The notes: generated by a model from the letters alone, not told the origin. DNA of 64,000 nucleotides from Robertkochia solimangrovi (GCF_007279655.1 NZ_QKWN01000008.1:124001-188000); one strand, 5' to 3'. Shown: positions 27,387-37,002, counted from the first letter of the stretch. Program-made: numbers and translations.

Positions 27387-27404
27387 TAACGTTTTATTAC
27401 GTTA
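27387..27404. promoter_or_regulatory. 18-bp inverted repeat, possible operator
   Basis: TAACGT (27387-27392), six-base spacer, ACGTTA (27399-27404): perfect arms, 40 bases upstream of the sugar dehydrogenase start and in the divergent gap before the AraC-like regulator. The rest of the 319-base gap (27348-27666) shows no gene; a TATTTTTA at 27616-27623 is a weak -7 candidate for the regulator. Confidence 0.35.
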
Positions 27405-27666
27405 AAATTCTTAATAAAAAGAAAAAATTAGGATGTTTAGACAAGTTGCTCTCTAATCCTTTTGCTGTAGGAAGTGGGAGATGCCTGACAACGCTTTGGT
27501 AAAGGAATACGATCTCCTTTAAACCCCTGTTAAAATGAGGATTCTTACCCCCTGTATTCAAGGGGAAAATGCCTGTAATTAGCTGTCTCATAAGGATTGA
27601 GGTCTTATTTATTCGTATTTTTAATGCTATAATCATATTCCTCCCACGAATTAAATTGTAGAAGTC

Positions 27667-28725
27667 ATGGCATTGTTTATGGATGTACATTATATGGATG
27701 AAGTCAACGAAGGTCTTTCCGCCTTACTGTCTGCTCATTTAAAGGATCTGGCAGTTCAGGAAGTGTTTGGGGTGAAACATTTAAAGTTTTGGATCAACTA
27801 TGACGAACGTACTATTTATATATTAATGGAAGCCCCTGCCATGTCAAATTGTATTGCTGCTCATAAAAGTTCGTCTAAAGATTGCTCCTGTAACCTTGTT
27901 GGGGTAGATGGAAATGATCTTAATTTTTTTAATGTGATGCGAACCGAGATTTCCTCGGAAGATTCTGGAGAAGATGTACCTGCGTTACCATCGGATACCT
28001 TACTGCAGTTAGCCTTACTGGATCAGTATCAAAACCATGGTGTCGATGATAATGGCATAAGAGACTTGATCCGAATTCATGATGGTATACTCATCTATGA
28101 ACCTTCTCAAAAGATTATGGCCAGATTCAAATCTGCAAGCAGGGCTTTACTCTGTGCCTTTGGGATAAGATCACGATTAAATAATCTGAAGAATATACCT
28201 GAATTCAGAATTTCACTGAGTACGATCGCTCCGGAATGTAAGGATATTGAAAGTGCGGGAAAAGCAGCACTGCAATTGTGTGGCAGAATGAATTATATAA
28301 ACAGGTGCGGCAGCATCTATCTTGATGATATCACTTCCCGATATATTCAGTTGGAAGGTATCGTATCGCTTGAAGATGATGAAGAACTAAAGGTGTTGAA
28401 GGCCAATGATATTCAATTCTTAAACCGAAGCGCTTCCATCATCGAAGCCGAACTTGATAATTGTGATTTCGATATCGATAGTTTTTGTTCGCAGATGGGA
28501 ATGAGCAAATCACAGCTGAACAGGAGAATACGAAAGTTATCAGGAGAATCCCCCAACCAGTTGATTCTGGAGATCAAAATGCGTATGGCCTTTCATCGTC
28601 TGTGCCAGTCAGAGCAACAGATCTCAGAGGTTGCCTACGATCTCGGATTCAGCAATCCTTCCTATTTCACAAGAGTATTTAAGAGAAGGTTCAAAACCCT
28701 TCCGTCGATTACAAAATATGCTTGA
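27667..28725 (+). CDS. AraC-type regulator with DUF4242 and cyclase-like domains
   Basis: This 352-residue protein joins three parts. Residues 1-80 (MALFMDVHYMDEVNEGLSA, LKFWINYDERTIYILMEAP) match DUF4242, a small ferredoxin-fold domain whose best-known member binds nickel. Residues about 110-235 look like a degenerate class III nucleotide cyclase domain (IHDGILIYE, AALQLCGRMN, CGSIYLDD), with catalytic residues apparently missing. Residues 255-352 are an AraC DNA-binding domain with two helix-turn-helices (MSKSQLNRRIRKL; EVAYDLGFSNPSYFTRVFKRRF). It is probably a one-component sensor. It is divergent from the PQQ dehydrogenase/cytochrome pair, a possible target. The middle-domain call is my weakest. 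Confidence 0.85.
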   Translation: MALFMDVHYMDEVNEGLSALLSAHLKDLAVQEVFGVKHLKFWINYDERTIYILMEAPAMSNCIAAHKSSSKDCSCNLVGVDGNDLNFFNVMRTEISSEDSGEDVPALPSDTLLQLALLDQYQNHGVDDNGIRDLIRIHDGILIYEPSQKIMARFKSASRALLCAFGIRSRLNNLKNIPEFRISLSTIAPECKDIESAGKAALQLCGRMNYINRCGSIYLDDITSRYIQLEGIVSLEDDEELKVLKANDIQFLNRSASIIEAELDNCDFDIDSFCSQMGMSKSQLNRRIRKLSGESPNQLILEIKMRMAFHRLCQSEQQISEVAYDLGFSNPSYFTRVFKRRFKTLPSITKYA

Positions 28726-28860
28726 TCTTTTTTTTCTTACCTCATCATAAACCCAGTGGTTTACTGGGAAGTGTGTTAAATATTGCATAAAATCTGAAAT
28801 TATTTCACCCGTTTATCGCTTTTGATTGTCTTTGTAATAAATAAGGAAAACTAACTTAAT

Positions 28861-31650
28861 ATGAAGATTAGAAAAATTACTATGCTCTTGCTTTTTGGGG
28901 GAATGAATCTATTCGCCCAAAGTAAGCAAGATCCTTTTTTCGATGCTTCAGTACGAACAGGTGTACTGGAGAATGGAATGACCTACTACATCAAATACAA
29001 TAATGAACCTGAAGACAGGGCTTCATTTTATTTTGCTCAGAACGTTGGGTCTGTATTAGAAACCGAGAAACAACGTGGTCTGGCACACTTTCTTGAGCAT
29101 ATGGCATTTAACGGAACGCAGAACTATCCCGATAAATCAATGCTCGAATATCTCGAAAAGAACGGTATTAAATTCGGATCTGAGATCAATGCTTTTACCG
29201 CTTTCGATCAGACGGTTTACAATATCAGTAAGGTACCTGTGGAGAACTCAAGATTGATGGATTCCACGTTATTGATTCTGCATGACTGGTCAGGATTTCT
29301 ATCGCTCACCGATGAAGAAATCGATAAGGAACGAGGTGTGATCAATGAAGAATGGAGAACAAGAAATACGCCGTCATTCCGAGCCAATGAGAAGGTTTGG
29401 ACCACCGGTTTGTTAAAAGGCTCCGTTTATGCAGACCGAATGCCGATCGGACTCATGTCTGTGGTTAATAACTTTGAGTATGACGAACTCAGGGATTATT
29501 ACAGAAAATGGTATCGTCCCGAAACTCAGGCGGTGATCGTGGTAGGGGATGTTGATGTAGATGCTATGGAGAAAAAGATCAAAGAGATTTTCTCTGATAT
29601 TCCAATGGCAAAGAATCTACCGGAAAGAAAAGTGTTTGGAATGCCTTTAAAGGGAGATTTTGTTTTTATTGAATCGCTCGATAAGGAACTGGGAAGTTTG
29701 AACATTAACTTTTCAATTCGCCAGAACCCGGAGGTATTAAAAGGGGAAGCTTATCTCGAAGATAACCTTCTGAAGTCTGTGGCCTCTTATGTGTTGAATA
29801 ACAGATTCGCAGAATATGTTCGTCAAAAAGATTGTCCTGCCCTTTCTATTGGGTACAGGTATTCACAATTTGTACGCCCATTGGACGTACTATCTTTGAG
29901 TATCGTTCCGAAAGATGGAAAGGAACTTGAGAGTTTTCAGTTTGCACTAACGGAATTGCTTCGTTTTGTTACATTCGGAGCTACGGAGAGCGAATTGGAA
30001 AGAGCTAAAGCTTCTATCAAAAAGGGACAGATTTCCTATTTGAATAATAAAGATAAGATCGCGAGTGATCAGTATGCTTCTCAGATCTATGACCATTACT
30101 TTACGGGCAATCCTATGCCGGATATCGAATGGAGTGTAAATTATAATGTGAACAGAGTGGAGACCGTTACCAATGACGAATTACTCGCTCTGATGAAAAA
30201 ACTCTATAAAACCGAAGATATTGTGATCGCTTTGGTGGGTGGTGAAAGTGAGACCTATCCTAAAGAGAAGGATTTTAAAACGGAATTTAATAGAGTGAAT
30301 AAGCGCAACGATCTACAACCTTATGTGGATAAGGTTGATGATAAGCCGTTGATCGCTGAATCGCTAAATAGGACCGCAATCGTGAAATCTGATAACGTTC
30401 CTGGTTTTGAAGCGATGGAATATGAGCTTAAGAACGGGGCTAAGGTCGTGATTTATCCTACCGACTATGAGAAGGATCGTATCTATCTTTCAGGGTATAG
30501 TCCAGGTGGACGTTCCCTGTTGCCGATAGAATTACTTCCGTCGGCAGAGATCGCAACGGCTATTGCTCTTCAGTCAGGATTAGGAGAATATGATGCGGTA
30601 GCCCTGGGGAAAAAATTGGCGGGAACCAGAGCAAATGTTTCGTTAAGTTTGGGTGAACTGTCAGAGTCTGTTTCCGGAAGCAGTGTTAAAAGTGATGTCG
30701 AAGTAATGTTCCAGAAATTGTATTTGTCATTTATGGCACCTCGGTTCGATAATGACGTATATGATCTAACCATGGAACGAGTCGAAAAGAATTTAGAGAA
30801 AAAGAAGAAGAACAACAAATCCATTTTCAGCGATTCTTTATCCGTGGCTTTGGTAAATCATAATGAACGCTCCTTACTTTTCAATGAGGACCTCCTGAGT
30901 AGAATCAATTTTGAAGATATGCAGAAGATCTATAACGACAGATTTGCCAATATTGGAGATTTTACTTTTGTAATCATGGGGGATATCGATAAAGATCAGA
31001 TACTTGATCTTGCTGCGAAGTATATCGGAAATATCACTGTGAACGGCAAACAGGAAACTTATAAGGATCATAATTTTGAACCTGCAAAAGGCAGAACTCA
31101 GGTACATGTTACGGTTCCTATGGAAACTCCGCAGGCTACTGTTAATTTGGTGCTGAAAGGGGAAGCAGCCTATAGTCATGAAAAAAGCCTGGCTTATAGT
31201 CTTTTCGGGCAATTATTACAGAAGCTTTGTCACGAACAGATTCGTGAAGAAGAAGGGGGAAGTTACGGAGTTGGTGCAAAAGCCGGTCTGTCGAGATTGC
31301 CTCAGGAACGTTTCAGTGTTTCTGTAGGTTTTGATTGTAACCCGGAAAAAGCAGATCATCTGATGAAACTTGTATATGATCAAATGGATATCCTTACCAG
31401 TCAGGTAAATGCAGAAGATTTTAAAGAAGCAAAGGAGTCGATGATCAAACAACGCAGAGAGGTTGAGAATAATAATAATTATTGGATGAGTGCCATCACT
31501 TCGCAGGTTTATTATGGAAACGAAAGAATGGATATGGATACCTATATCGAGGTGGTGAATGCAATTACCAAAAAAGATATTATGGATATAGCATCGTATA
31601 TCACAAAAAATTCTGATGTAGTGGAAGGTTTATTGATGCCGGAACTATAA
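28861..31650 (+). CDS. M16-family zinc metallopeptidase
   Basis: This 929-residue secreted protein has a signal peptide (KITMLLLFGGMNLFAQ) and two M16 halves. The first half holds the inverted zinc motif HFLEH (76-80) and a downstream Glu in ERGVINEEWR, so it should be active. The second half (about 520-929) lacks the zinc motif but has the conserved REEEGGSYGVGAKAG segment seen in C-terminal halves. It should act in the periplasm on peptides or unfolded proteins. It is a single gene with its own terminator. The gap before it (28726-28860) holds a small CCCAGT/ACTGGG stem (28752-28768) without a T-run. Confidence 0.94.
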   Translation: MKIRKITMLLLFGGMNLFAQSKQDPFFDASVRTGVLENGMTYYIKYNNEPEDRASFYFAQNVGSVLETEKQRGLAHFLEHMAFNGTQNYPDKSMLEYLEKNGIKFGSEINAFTAFDQTVYNISKVPVENSRLMDSTLLILHDWSGFLSLTDEEIDKERGVINEEWRTRNTPSFRANEKVWTTGLLKGSVYADRMPIGLMSVVNNFEYDELRDYYRKWYRPETQAVIVVGDVDVDAMEKKIKEIFSDIPMAKNLPERKVFGMPLKGDFVFIESLDKELGSLNINFSIRQNPEVLKGEAYLEDNLLKSVASYVLNNRFAEYVRQKDCPALSIGYRYSQFVRPLDVLSLSIVPKDGKELESFQFALTELLRFVTFGATESELERAKASIKKGQISYLNNKDKIASDQYASQIYDHYFTGNPMPDIEWSVNYNVNRVETVTNDELLALMKKLYKTEDIVIALVGGESETYPKEKDFKTEFNRVNKRNDLQPYVDKVDDKPLIAESLNRTAIVKSDNVPGFEAMEYELKNGAKVVIYPTDYEKDRIYLSGYSPGGRSLLPIELLPSAEIATAIALQSGLGEYDAVALGKKLAGTRANVSLSLGELSESVSGSSVKSDVEVMFQKLYLSFMAPRFDNDVYDLTMERVEKNLEKKKKNNKSIFSDSLSVALVNHNERSLLFNEDLLSRINFEDMQKIYNDRFANIGDFTFVIMGDIDKDQILDLAAKYIGNITVNGKQETYKDHNFEPAKGRTQVHVTVPMETPQATVNLVLKGEAAYSHEKSLAYSLFGQLLQKLCHEQIREEEGGSYGVGAKAGLSRLPQERFSVSVGFDCNPEKADHLMKLVYDQMDILTSQVNAEDFKEAKESMIKQRREVENNNNYWMSAITSQVYYGNERMDMDTYIEVVNAITKKDIMDIASYITKNSDVVEGLLMPEL

Positions 31651-31671
31651 AATTTTGAATTTTAAGATTAT

Positions 31672-31702
31672 AAAAACCCCGATATATGTATCGGGGTTTT
31701 TT
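31672..31702 (+). terminator. intrinsic terminator after the M16 peptidase
   Basis: Stem ACCCCGATA / TATCGGGGT flanked by A and T runs, four-base loop TATG, T-run to 31702, 22 bases after the stop. Confidence 0.9.
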
Positions 31703-32197
31703 ATTAAGAAGATTTTCAATTCGTTTTAGTTACGATGTTACCTTGTGAAGCAGTAACGCAGTAAAGCTGTATTCTGTTTCATAACTCACAATCCATAACT
31801 TAATTATAAATTCATAATTAGGATACAGCGTTTAACATGTTGCTATTGCATTTTCAAGAGCAATTCACCTGTTATTATCTCTTTTTCTGTATTTAAACTG
31901 TGTTAATTGCTTGTTTTTCTGACGGTTAATATGATCACATCAATGTACGTTATCACTTACAGTCTGATGAAATTCATAATTTACCGATGAAAGGTAATTT
32001 TTTGCTTTGAATCTGCTTAAACGTTGATATTTAGTGTATTAATTGCCTAAAAAAATACATCAAACGTTTGAATTTCAATTTATTTATTTAAATTTAGCCC
32101 TCCTTGCTTCTTACAGAATTAACCTTATTGATAAATAGCTACCGGTGTTTTTCGGTTCACCCCTGAGCTTACCGAAATTAAAGTCAACTTTTATCAA
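31703..32197 (+). promoter_or_regulatory. AT-rich gap with LacI-type operator-like palindrome
   Basis: No gene is visible in these ~495 bases. At 32060-32071 lies the perfect palindrome TCAAACGTTTGA, and at 32017-32027 a related TTAAACGTTGA. The AAACGTTT core is of the kind bound by LacI-family sugar regulators. Both lie upstream of the GH128 glucanase gene at 32198, so sugar-controlled expression is plausible. The regulator is not in the window. Confidence 0.4.
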
Positions 32198-33571
32198 ATG
32201 AGGTTTGTTTATCATCTTTTAGGTGCTTTCGCATTTGCAGGTCTGGTGTCCTGTTCAGATGATCTCATCAATGATTTTCATGAGTTACAAGCTTTGAAAG
32301 ATACACCGGTGATCACACCGGAAGATTCTACAGATAACGAAATAGAACCGGTTTCTCCCATGCCTATCAATGGAAAAAAGGGTATTGGTATACATTATAG
32401 TATCGACACCTGGAATACACGATTGACGGCCTCTGCATCTCATTGGTATTATTCTTGGACACCACGACGCGACGCTTCCATTCCCGAAAATGTACAGTTC
32501 GTTCCTATGTTCTGGGGAAAAGAAATGACGAATACAGAAAATGTGAACTACGTCAGAGGTTTGGCGGAGGAGGGAAAAGTTGCTTATCTCATGGGATTCA
32601 ATGAACCGGATAATGCAGAGCAGGCAAATATGACGGTGCAAAGAGCACTGGATCTTTGGCCACTGTTAGAACAAGTAGGTGTGCCACTGGTGAGTCCATG
32701 TACAGTACATTTCGATAACGACTGGATGAAAGAATTCATGTATCGCGCTGAGCAACTCAATTACCGAATCGATTATTTCGCCATGCATTGGTATGCAGAT
32801 ATCGATCCGAAGTTCTTTATTAATGATGTGAAGCGAGCCTATGAGATGTATAAAAAACCGATATGGATCACTGAGTTCGCGGTAGGTGATTGGGATGCTA
32901 CCAATATCAATAATAATAAATACAGTAGTTCAGACATCCTGGAATTCATGGAAGCGGTTCTTCCGGCATTAGATACGATGCCTTATGTAGAACGCTATGC
33001 ATGGTTTAATTCTGACCCGGAGGATCCGAATCTAGGCAGATCGGTATTGTATGATGAAAATGAGGGTTTAACTATCCTGGGAGAGTTTTATGCAACTCAC
33101 GAACCCAATGCTTTTATTACTCAGGGAAGATATATTGCGGAAACTCCTTTGATTGATCCAAGACCGAATCTTTTGGAAAACGGGTCTTTTGAAATAAATG
33201 GTATCACACACTGGAGCAGTACCGGTGTTTCACTTGTCGATATTGCGGAGGATGGGATCTTTGCTGTGAAAATGGAATCAAAGGAATCCCGACTCGAACA
33301 TGTGGTTAAACTAACGCCATTTACCAGTTATGATCTGGCGTTTGCCAGCAAATTTGAGGATATACCAGATCAGAACTTTTCAATGATCATCCTTAATGAA
33401 ACTCAGGGTAAACAGATTCTTGAAATACCCCTGCCACAGAATACCGACTGGACAAAATCTTCTGTTCGCTTTTATGTAAAAGGGGATGCTACAATACGGT
33501 TGATCATTGCACATCCCTATGCCCAACAAGCACTACTTCTGGATGATTTTTCACTCGTGGCGAGTAACTGA
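32198..33571 (+). CDS. GH128-type (Asl1-like) glycoside hydrolase lipoprotein
   Basis: This 457-residue lipoprotein (lipobox LVSC near residue 19) has a catalytic barrel at about 60-300. FMGFNEPDNAEQANM-like sequence (read here as YLMGFNEPDNAEQ) supplies the acid/base Glu and KPIWITEFAVGDW the nucleophile Glu, as in GH128 endo-beta-1,3-glucanases. Residues 320-457 form a beta-sandwich (NLLENGSFEINGITHWSSTG) like CBM4/9-type carbohydrate-binding modules. It probably cuts beta-1,3-glucan such as laminarin at the cell surface. No SusC/SusD pair is nearby, so it is an isolated enzyme and not part of a full utilisation locus here. Confidence 0.88.
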   Translation: MRFVYHLLGAFAFAGLVSCSDDLINDFHELQALKDTPVITPEDSTDNEIEPVSPMPINGKKGIGIHYSIDTWNTRLTASASHWYYSWTPRRDASIPENVQFVPMFWGKEMTNTENVNYVRGLAEEGKVAYLMGFNEPDNAEQANMTVQRALDLWPLLEQVGVPLVSPCTVHFDNDWMKEFMYRAEQLNYRIDYFAMHWYADIDPKFFINDVKRAYEMYKKPIWITEFAVGDWDATNINNNKYSSSDILEFMEAVLPALDTMPYVERYAWFNSDPEDPNLGRSVLYDENEGLTILGEFYATHEPNAFITQGRYIAETPLIDPRPNLLENGSFEINGITHWSSTGVSLVDIAEDGIFAVKMESKESRLEHVVKLTPFTSYDLAFASKFEDIPDQNFSMIILNETQGKQILEIPLPQNTDWTKSSVRFYVKGDATIRLIIAHPYAQQALLLDDFSLVASN

Positions 33572-33784
33572 TCACTACTGTTAAAACTATTCCCTAAAAC
33601 TTCCGGTTAACTTTTAAGACTTCAATACATTTTTTATAATCCAATAATTGTTTAAAATGCCAGCAACAGGCTGGGTTGAAATCAGTTTAGGAGATTGGAA
33701 TGGCCACTGGTAAGGCAAAATCAAAATAGGATACATAATGGGGAAAAATCCTGTTATTCAATATTTTAACGGTGATCGAACGCT

Positions 33785-33792
33785 TAATTTTG
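33785..33792 (+). promoter_or_regulatory. -7 promoter element for the DUF4412 gene
   Basis: TAATTTTG fits TAnnTTTG, 78 bases before the ATG; no TTG is found at the expected -33 distance. The rest of the gap 33572-33869 shows no gene. Confidence 0.35.
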
Positions 33793-33869
33793 TAAATTCG
33801 TTCTGCTTCATTTCCATGCATTTATCCCTTAATGCTCAAAACTATCATTAAACCAATAGATGTTGAATT

Positions 33870-34733
33870 ATGAATTATTTTAGAATGATCCTGTTTGCGG
33901 CGATGATGTTGTTCGTTATACCGAAAGCAGAAGCACAATTTTTAAAGAAGCTGAAGAAGAAGCTGGAAAAGACCGTAGAGAATACTACTATTAATAAAAT
34001 AGATGACAAAGTTCAGGGAGCTACCAGTGATGCCATCGATAAGGCTTTCGACCCTGAATCCATGATGAAAGGAGGCAATCCTATGCTCGGTGGAATGAAT
34101 GCTGCCGATCCGGAAAGTGTTCCTGATTCTTATGACTTTGAATGGAAATATATCATGAGCGTGGAAACCGACGGCGGAAAAGAATCCTCCCAGCCGATCG
34201 ATTTTTACCTGAAGGAAAATGCCGCATACTGGGGTATGGGAATCAATCAAAAGGATATGAATATGACCATGGTGTATGATTCCAACGAAGATCTTTCTGT
34301 GGTATATATGGATCAGGATGGGAAAAAGATGATGTATGCCATGAAATATGATCCCAAAAAACTTATGGAAGCCGCCGGGGAACAACCTAAAGTGGAGTAT
34401 ACGATTACCGAGATTCCGGGTAAAACCATACAAGGCTATGACTGCCAGGGTTTCATCTATGAAAATGAAGATTATCATGTTACCATCTATAACACCTTTG
34501 AACCCGGCATCAGCTTGTTCGATGCTTTCGGAAAAAGCGAGCAATTACCGACAAATTTTGATAAGAAATGGATCATGAAAGATGGAAAAATGGGGTTGGT
34601 CATGGAAATGATCATGCATGATAAAAAGGAAAATGACAGTGATGTGACCATGCGATGTGTCGGACTTGAAAAAGACCCCTTCAGCGTTAGCAAGTCTGAT
34701 TACGAAACCTTTTCCATGAATATGAAGAATTAG
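33870..34733 (+). CDS. DUF4412-domain secreted protein
   Basis: This 287-residue protein has a signal peptide ending near KAEAQ, a lysine-rich amphipathic helix (FLKKLKKKLEKTVENTTINK), a Met/Gly-rich stretch (MMKGGNPMLGGMNAAD) and a beta-sheet domain of the DUF4412 type (about 105-287), with SYDFEWKYIMSV and ITEIPGKTIQGYDCQGF. The function of DUF4412 is unknown; it is exported. It is a single gene with its own terminator, convergent with the porin gene. It is unusually rich in Met and acidic residues. Confidence 0.82.
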   Translation: MNYFRMILFAAMMLFVIPKAEAQFLKKLKKKLEKTVENTTINKIDDKVQGATSDAIDKAFDPESMMKGGNPMLGGMNAADPESVPDSYDFEWKYIMSVETDGGKESSQPIDFYLKENAAYWGMGINQKDMNMTMVYDSNEDLSVVYMDQDGKKMMYAMKYDPKKLMEAAGEQPKVEYTITEIPGKTIQGYDCQGFIYENEDYHVTIYNTFEPGISLFDAFGKSEQLPTNFDKKWIMKDGKMGLVMEMIMHDKKENDSDVTMRCVGLEKDPFSVSKSDYETFSMNMKN

Positions 34734-34758
34734 TTTACAATCAAAAAACAAGCAGTGG

Positions 34759-34793
34759 ACGGCATTGAGTAACTTTTCCAATGCCGTTTTTTT
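34759..34793 (+). terminator. intrinsic terminator after the DUF4412 gene
   Basis: Perfect arms ACGGCATTG (34759-34767) and CAATGCCGT (34779-34787), then seven T's. It lies between two convergent genes and may serve the porin gene weakly too. Confidence 0.85.
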
Positions 34794-34803
34794 ATGTGCT
34801 GAT

Positions 34804-36165
34804 CTAAAAGACGAAATTCGTGATCAGGTTTATCTGATGAAAATTACTTTTATTAAAAATTACAGCGGCATTCCGGTCATGGATATTCTCCTTATACACG
34901 TAGAGAAGATCAAATTTCAGACCTTTTAATATGCCTTCTACTTCATAATGTATTCGTGTGTTTATCTGGTAGTAAGCATCCAAATTATATTTGTTAAATG
35001 TATAATTATTGGTTTCCGGACCGAAGAGTCGTGTGTATTGAATTGTAAGATCTAATCCTTTCACATAAAGATCATGTGTCCCGGTAAGGGTGATCACATC
35101 CATGTTACCGAAACCTTCAAGTCTGGATCTGGAAATGGAAGTAAAGAATTGATCCCGACCCAGCTCTCTCGGAAAAAGATATCTTCCAGAATCAAACGCA
35201 TGGGTGTAAGCAAAACTAAATTTCCAGTGTTCAGGTTGATAGGCGATGACGTAACTTAACACCTGCCCATGCTCATCGGGCTGAATATATCTGGAGTGGT
35301 AATCGACTTGTTCCTGGTATCTGTCTGCGGTTTGCAGTGAATATTGCAACCCTGTGGTCCAATGTTTTCCTGAATAGCTAATGTCGATCATACCGATATG
35401 CAACAGGTTATGAAGATACCAGTAATTGAAACGCCACGCCAATCGTTTATAGACGGAGTGGTAATCGAGTATTCCGATACCTTTGGTTTGTGCTGTATAT
35501 CGATAGTCTGCTTCAGTACCGTCTGGTTGAAATCCATTGTTGGTGAGTCCGATACCGTCATTAAATGAATACCATTTATAGGTGCTTCTTGGTGCAATGT
35601 GATCGATCCAGGCTAGATTGAACCTTTGATCACCCAGCCTCTGACTGATCCACAATCCCTGAAATGCAAACGGGTTCATTCTGCCATCGCTCCTGTTGAG
35701 TAAAGGAGTGTCGGTTATCTCCAGTTTACCGAGACTTATATTTCCTGTCGCATGTTGATATTGCAGATAAAAGGTTTCCAATCTGTAGAGATCCTTGTAA
35801 TTCCGGCGGTCTCCGATATTGTACAATTCCTGTTCATATTTTGATGCCATTCCGGTTAAAGTGTCCGGAACATTCAGATCTGTGTAGAATGTTTTGAATG
35901 CGAAACTACCACTGAGACCAGCGGTAAATCCTTTAAAAGGAGTGGTTTTGATACCGACCATCCCTCCAAATGCGTTGGTTGCAAAATCTTCCAGAGCACC
36001 TTCATTCATTGTGCTAATAAAATAATTCCTGATTGTGCCATTTAAAGAGACAAACGAAAAAAGTGTATTTTCTTTTTGCACATCGGTTACATCATTTAAA
36101 GACTTATTTTGCGCAGTGAGTAAAAATGATAAAAAGAAAAAGGGAAGGAATATTTTGTTTTTCAT
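34804..36165 (-). CDS. OprD-family outer-membrane porin
   Basis: This 453-residue protein has a signal peptide (MKNKIFLPFFFLSFLLTAQ) and a beta-barrel pattern of alternating strands that ends in a terminal Phe (NLITNFVF), typical of outer-membrane proteins. FSLNGTIRNYF-like opening (here FSFVSLNGTIRNYF), GKLEITDTPLLNRSDGRMNPFAFQG and the length fit OprD-type porins of Bacteroidota. Substrates of OprD porins are usually small organic acids or amino acids; which one is unknown here. It stands alone, with no transporter beside it. Confidence 0.85.
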   Translation of the reverse strand: MKNKIFLPFFFLSFLLTAQNKSLNDVTDVQKENTLFSFVSLNGTIRNYFISTMNEGALEDFATNAFGGMVGIKTTPFKGFTAGLSGSFAFKTFYTDLNVPDTLTGMASKYEQELYNIGDRRNYKDLYRLETFYLQYQHATGNISLGKLEITDTPLLNRSDGRMNPFAFQGLWISQRLGDQRFNLAWIDHIAPRSTYKWYSFNDGIGLTNNGFQPDGTEADYRYTAQTKGIGILDYHSVYKRLAWRFNYWYLHNLLHIGMIDISYSGKHWTTGLQYSLQTADRYQEQVDYHSRYIQPDEHGQVLSYVIAYQPEHWKFSFAYTHAFDSGRYLFPRELGRDQFFTSISRSRLEGFGNMDVITLTGTHDLYVKGLDLTIQYTRLFGPETNNYTFNKYNLDAYYQINTRIHYEVEGILKGLKFDLLYVYKENIHDRNAAVIFNKSNFHQINLITNFVF

Positions 36166-36270
36166 GAAATCGGGATCTCAAATTTTCCTGATGGGCGCAA
36201 AAGAATGAAAAAAAGTGAGGCGGTAATGTCATCAATGTTACAGACCATTTTTGAAATATCCCTGAGAACG

Positions 36271-36311
36271 AAAAAGACCCTATTCAATCTAATCATCCAG
36301 AACAGGGTCTT
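36271..36311 (-). terminator. intrinsic terminator after the peroxiredoxin gene
   Basis: On the minus strand, arms AAGACCCTGTTC and GAATAGGGTCTT (one mismatch) are followed by TTTTT. It lies 26 bases past the peroxiredoxin stop. Confidence 0.8.
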
Positions 36312-36336
36312 GTTCATAAACCAACCTAAACTTACA

Positions 36337-37002
36337 TCAATTCAAATCTTTTTTTGCCAGATAGAAATCGACTTTCTCCAGCGTTTTATCTTCTAATCTT
36401 TTATTCATCTCTTCGACCGTTCTGGGTGGTGGTACAATTACTTTATCACCGGATTTCCAGTCAAGAGGTAGTGCTACCTGATATTGGTCGGAAACCTGAA
36501 GTGCCTGTAAGGTTCTCAGAATCTCATCCATGTTTCTACCCACATTCATAGGGTAATACATGATCAAGCGAATGCGTTTATAAGGATCGATGATAAAGAC
36601 CGCTCTGACAGCAGCAGTTTCACTTTCATTGGGTTGTAGCATTCCATAGAGTTTAGCCACCTTCATATCGATATCGGCAATGATAGGGAAGTCGAATAGG
36701 ACTCCAGTGTTTTGTCGTACATTCTGGATCCAACCTAAATGCGCATGTACACTGTCAATACTAAGTCCGAGCAAGGCAGTGTTCAAGGCATCAAACTCGG
36801 CTTTTCGTTTTGCAAAACCGGTAAGCTCGGTCGTGCACACCGGAGTGAAGTCAGCCGGGTGTGAGAACAATACCACCCATTGATCGGGAGCATAATCTGA
36901 GAATTGAATTTTTCCCATGGTGGTAACCGCTTCAAAATCGGGAGCCATATCACCGATCTTTGGCATTACGCGGTTTGTTACCGTATTCATTGTTGTGTCC
37001 AT
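36337..37002 (-). CDS. peroxiredoxin, 1-Cys (Prx6-like)
   Basis: This 221-residue protein has the active-site motif PADFTPVCTTEL with the peroxidatic Cys56, and the Prx6-type C-terminal part (RTLQALQVSDQYQVALPLDW, then VIVPPP). It reduces hydrogen peroxide and organic peroxides in the cytoplasm. No second conserved Cys is seen, which fits the 1-Cys type. Start codon: MDTTMNTV is used; a later Met (codon 5) is possible. Confidence 0.94.
   Translation of the reverse strand: MDTTMNTVTNRVMPKIGDMAPDFEAVTTMGKIQFSDYAPDQWVVLFSHPADFTPVCTTELTGFAKRKAEFDALNTALLGLSIDSVHAHLGWIQNVRQNTGVLFDFPIIADIDMKVAKLYGMLQPNESETAAVRAVFIIDPYKRIRLIMYYPMNVGRNMDEILRTLQALQVSDQYQVALPLDWKSGDKVIVPPPRTVEEMNKRLEDKTLEKVDFYLAKKDLN

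Noticed and set aside
27397-27690. 97-codon minus-strand frame over the divergent promoter region
   Set aside because: It runs through the AraC regulator start and the inverted repeat; no family pattern.
28752-28768. Terminator after the AraC-type gene
   Set aside because: Six-bp stem CCCAGT/ACTGGG without a T-run.
33942-34544. 200-codon antisense frame in the DUF4412 gene
   Set aside because: Shadow of the real gene: His/Ile/Phe-rich with no motif, while the sense protein has a signal peptide and a known domain.
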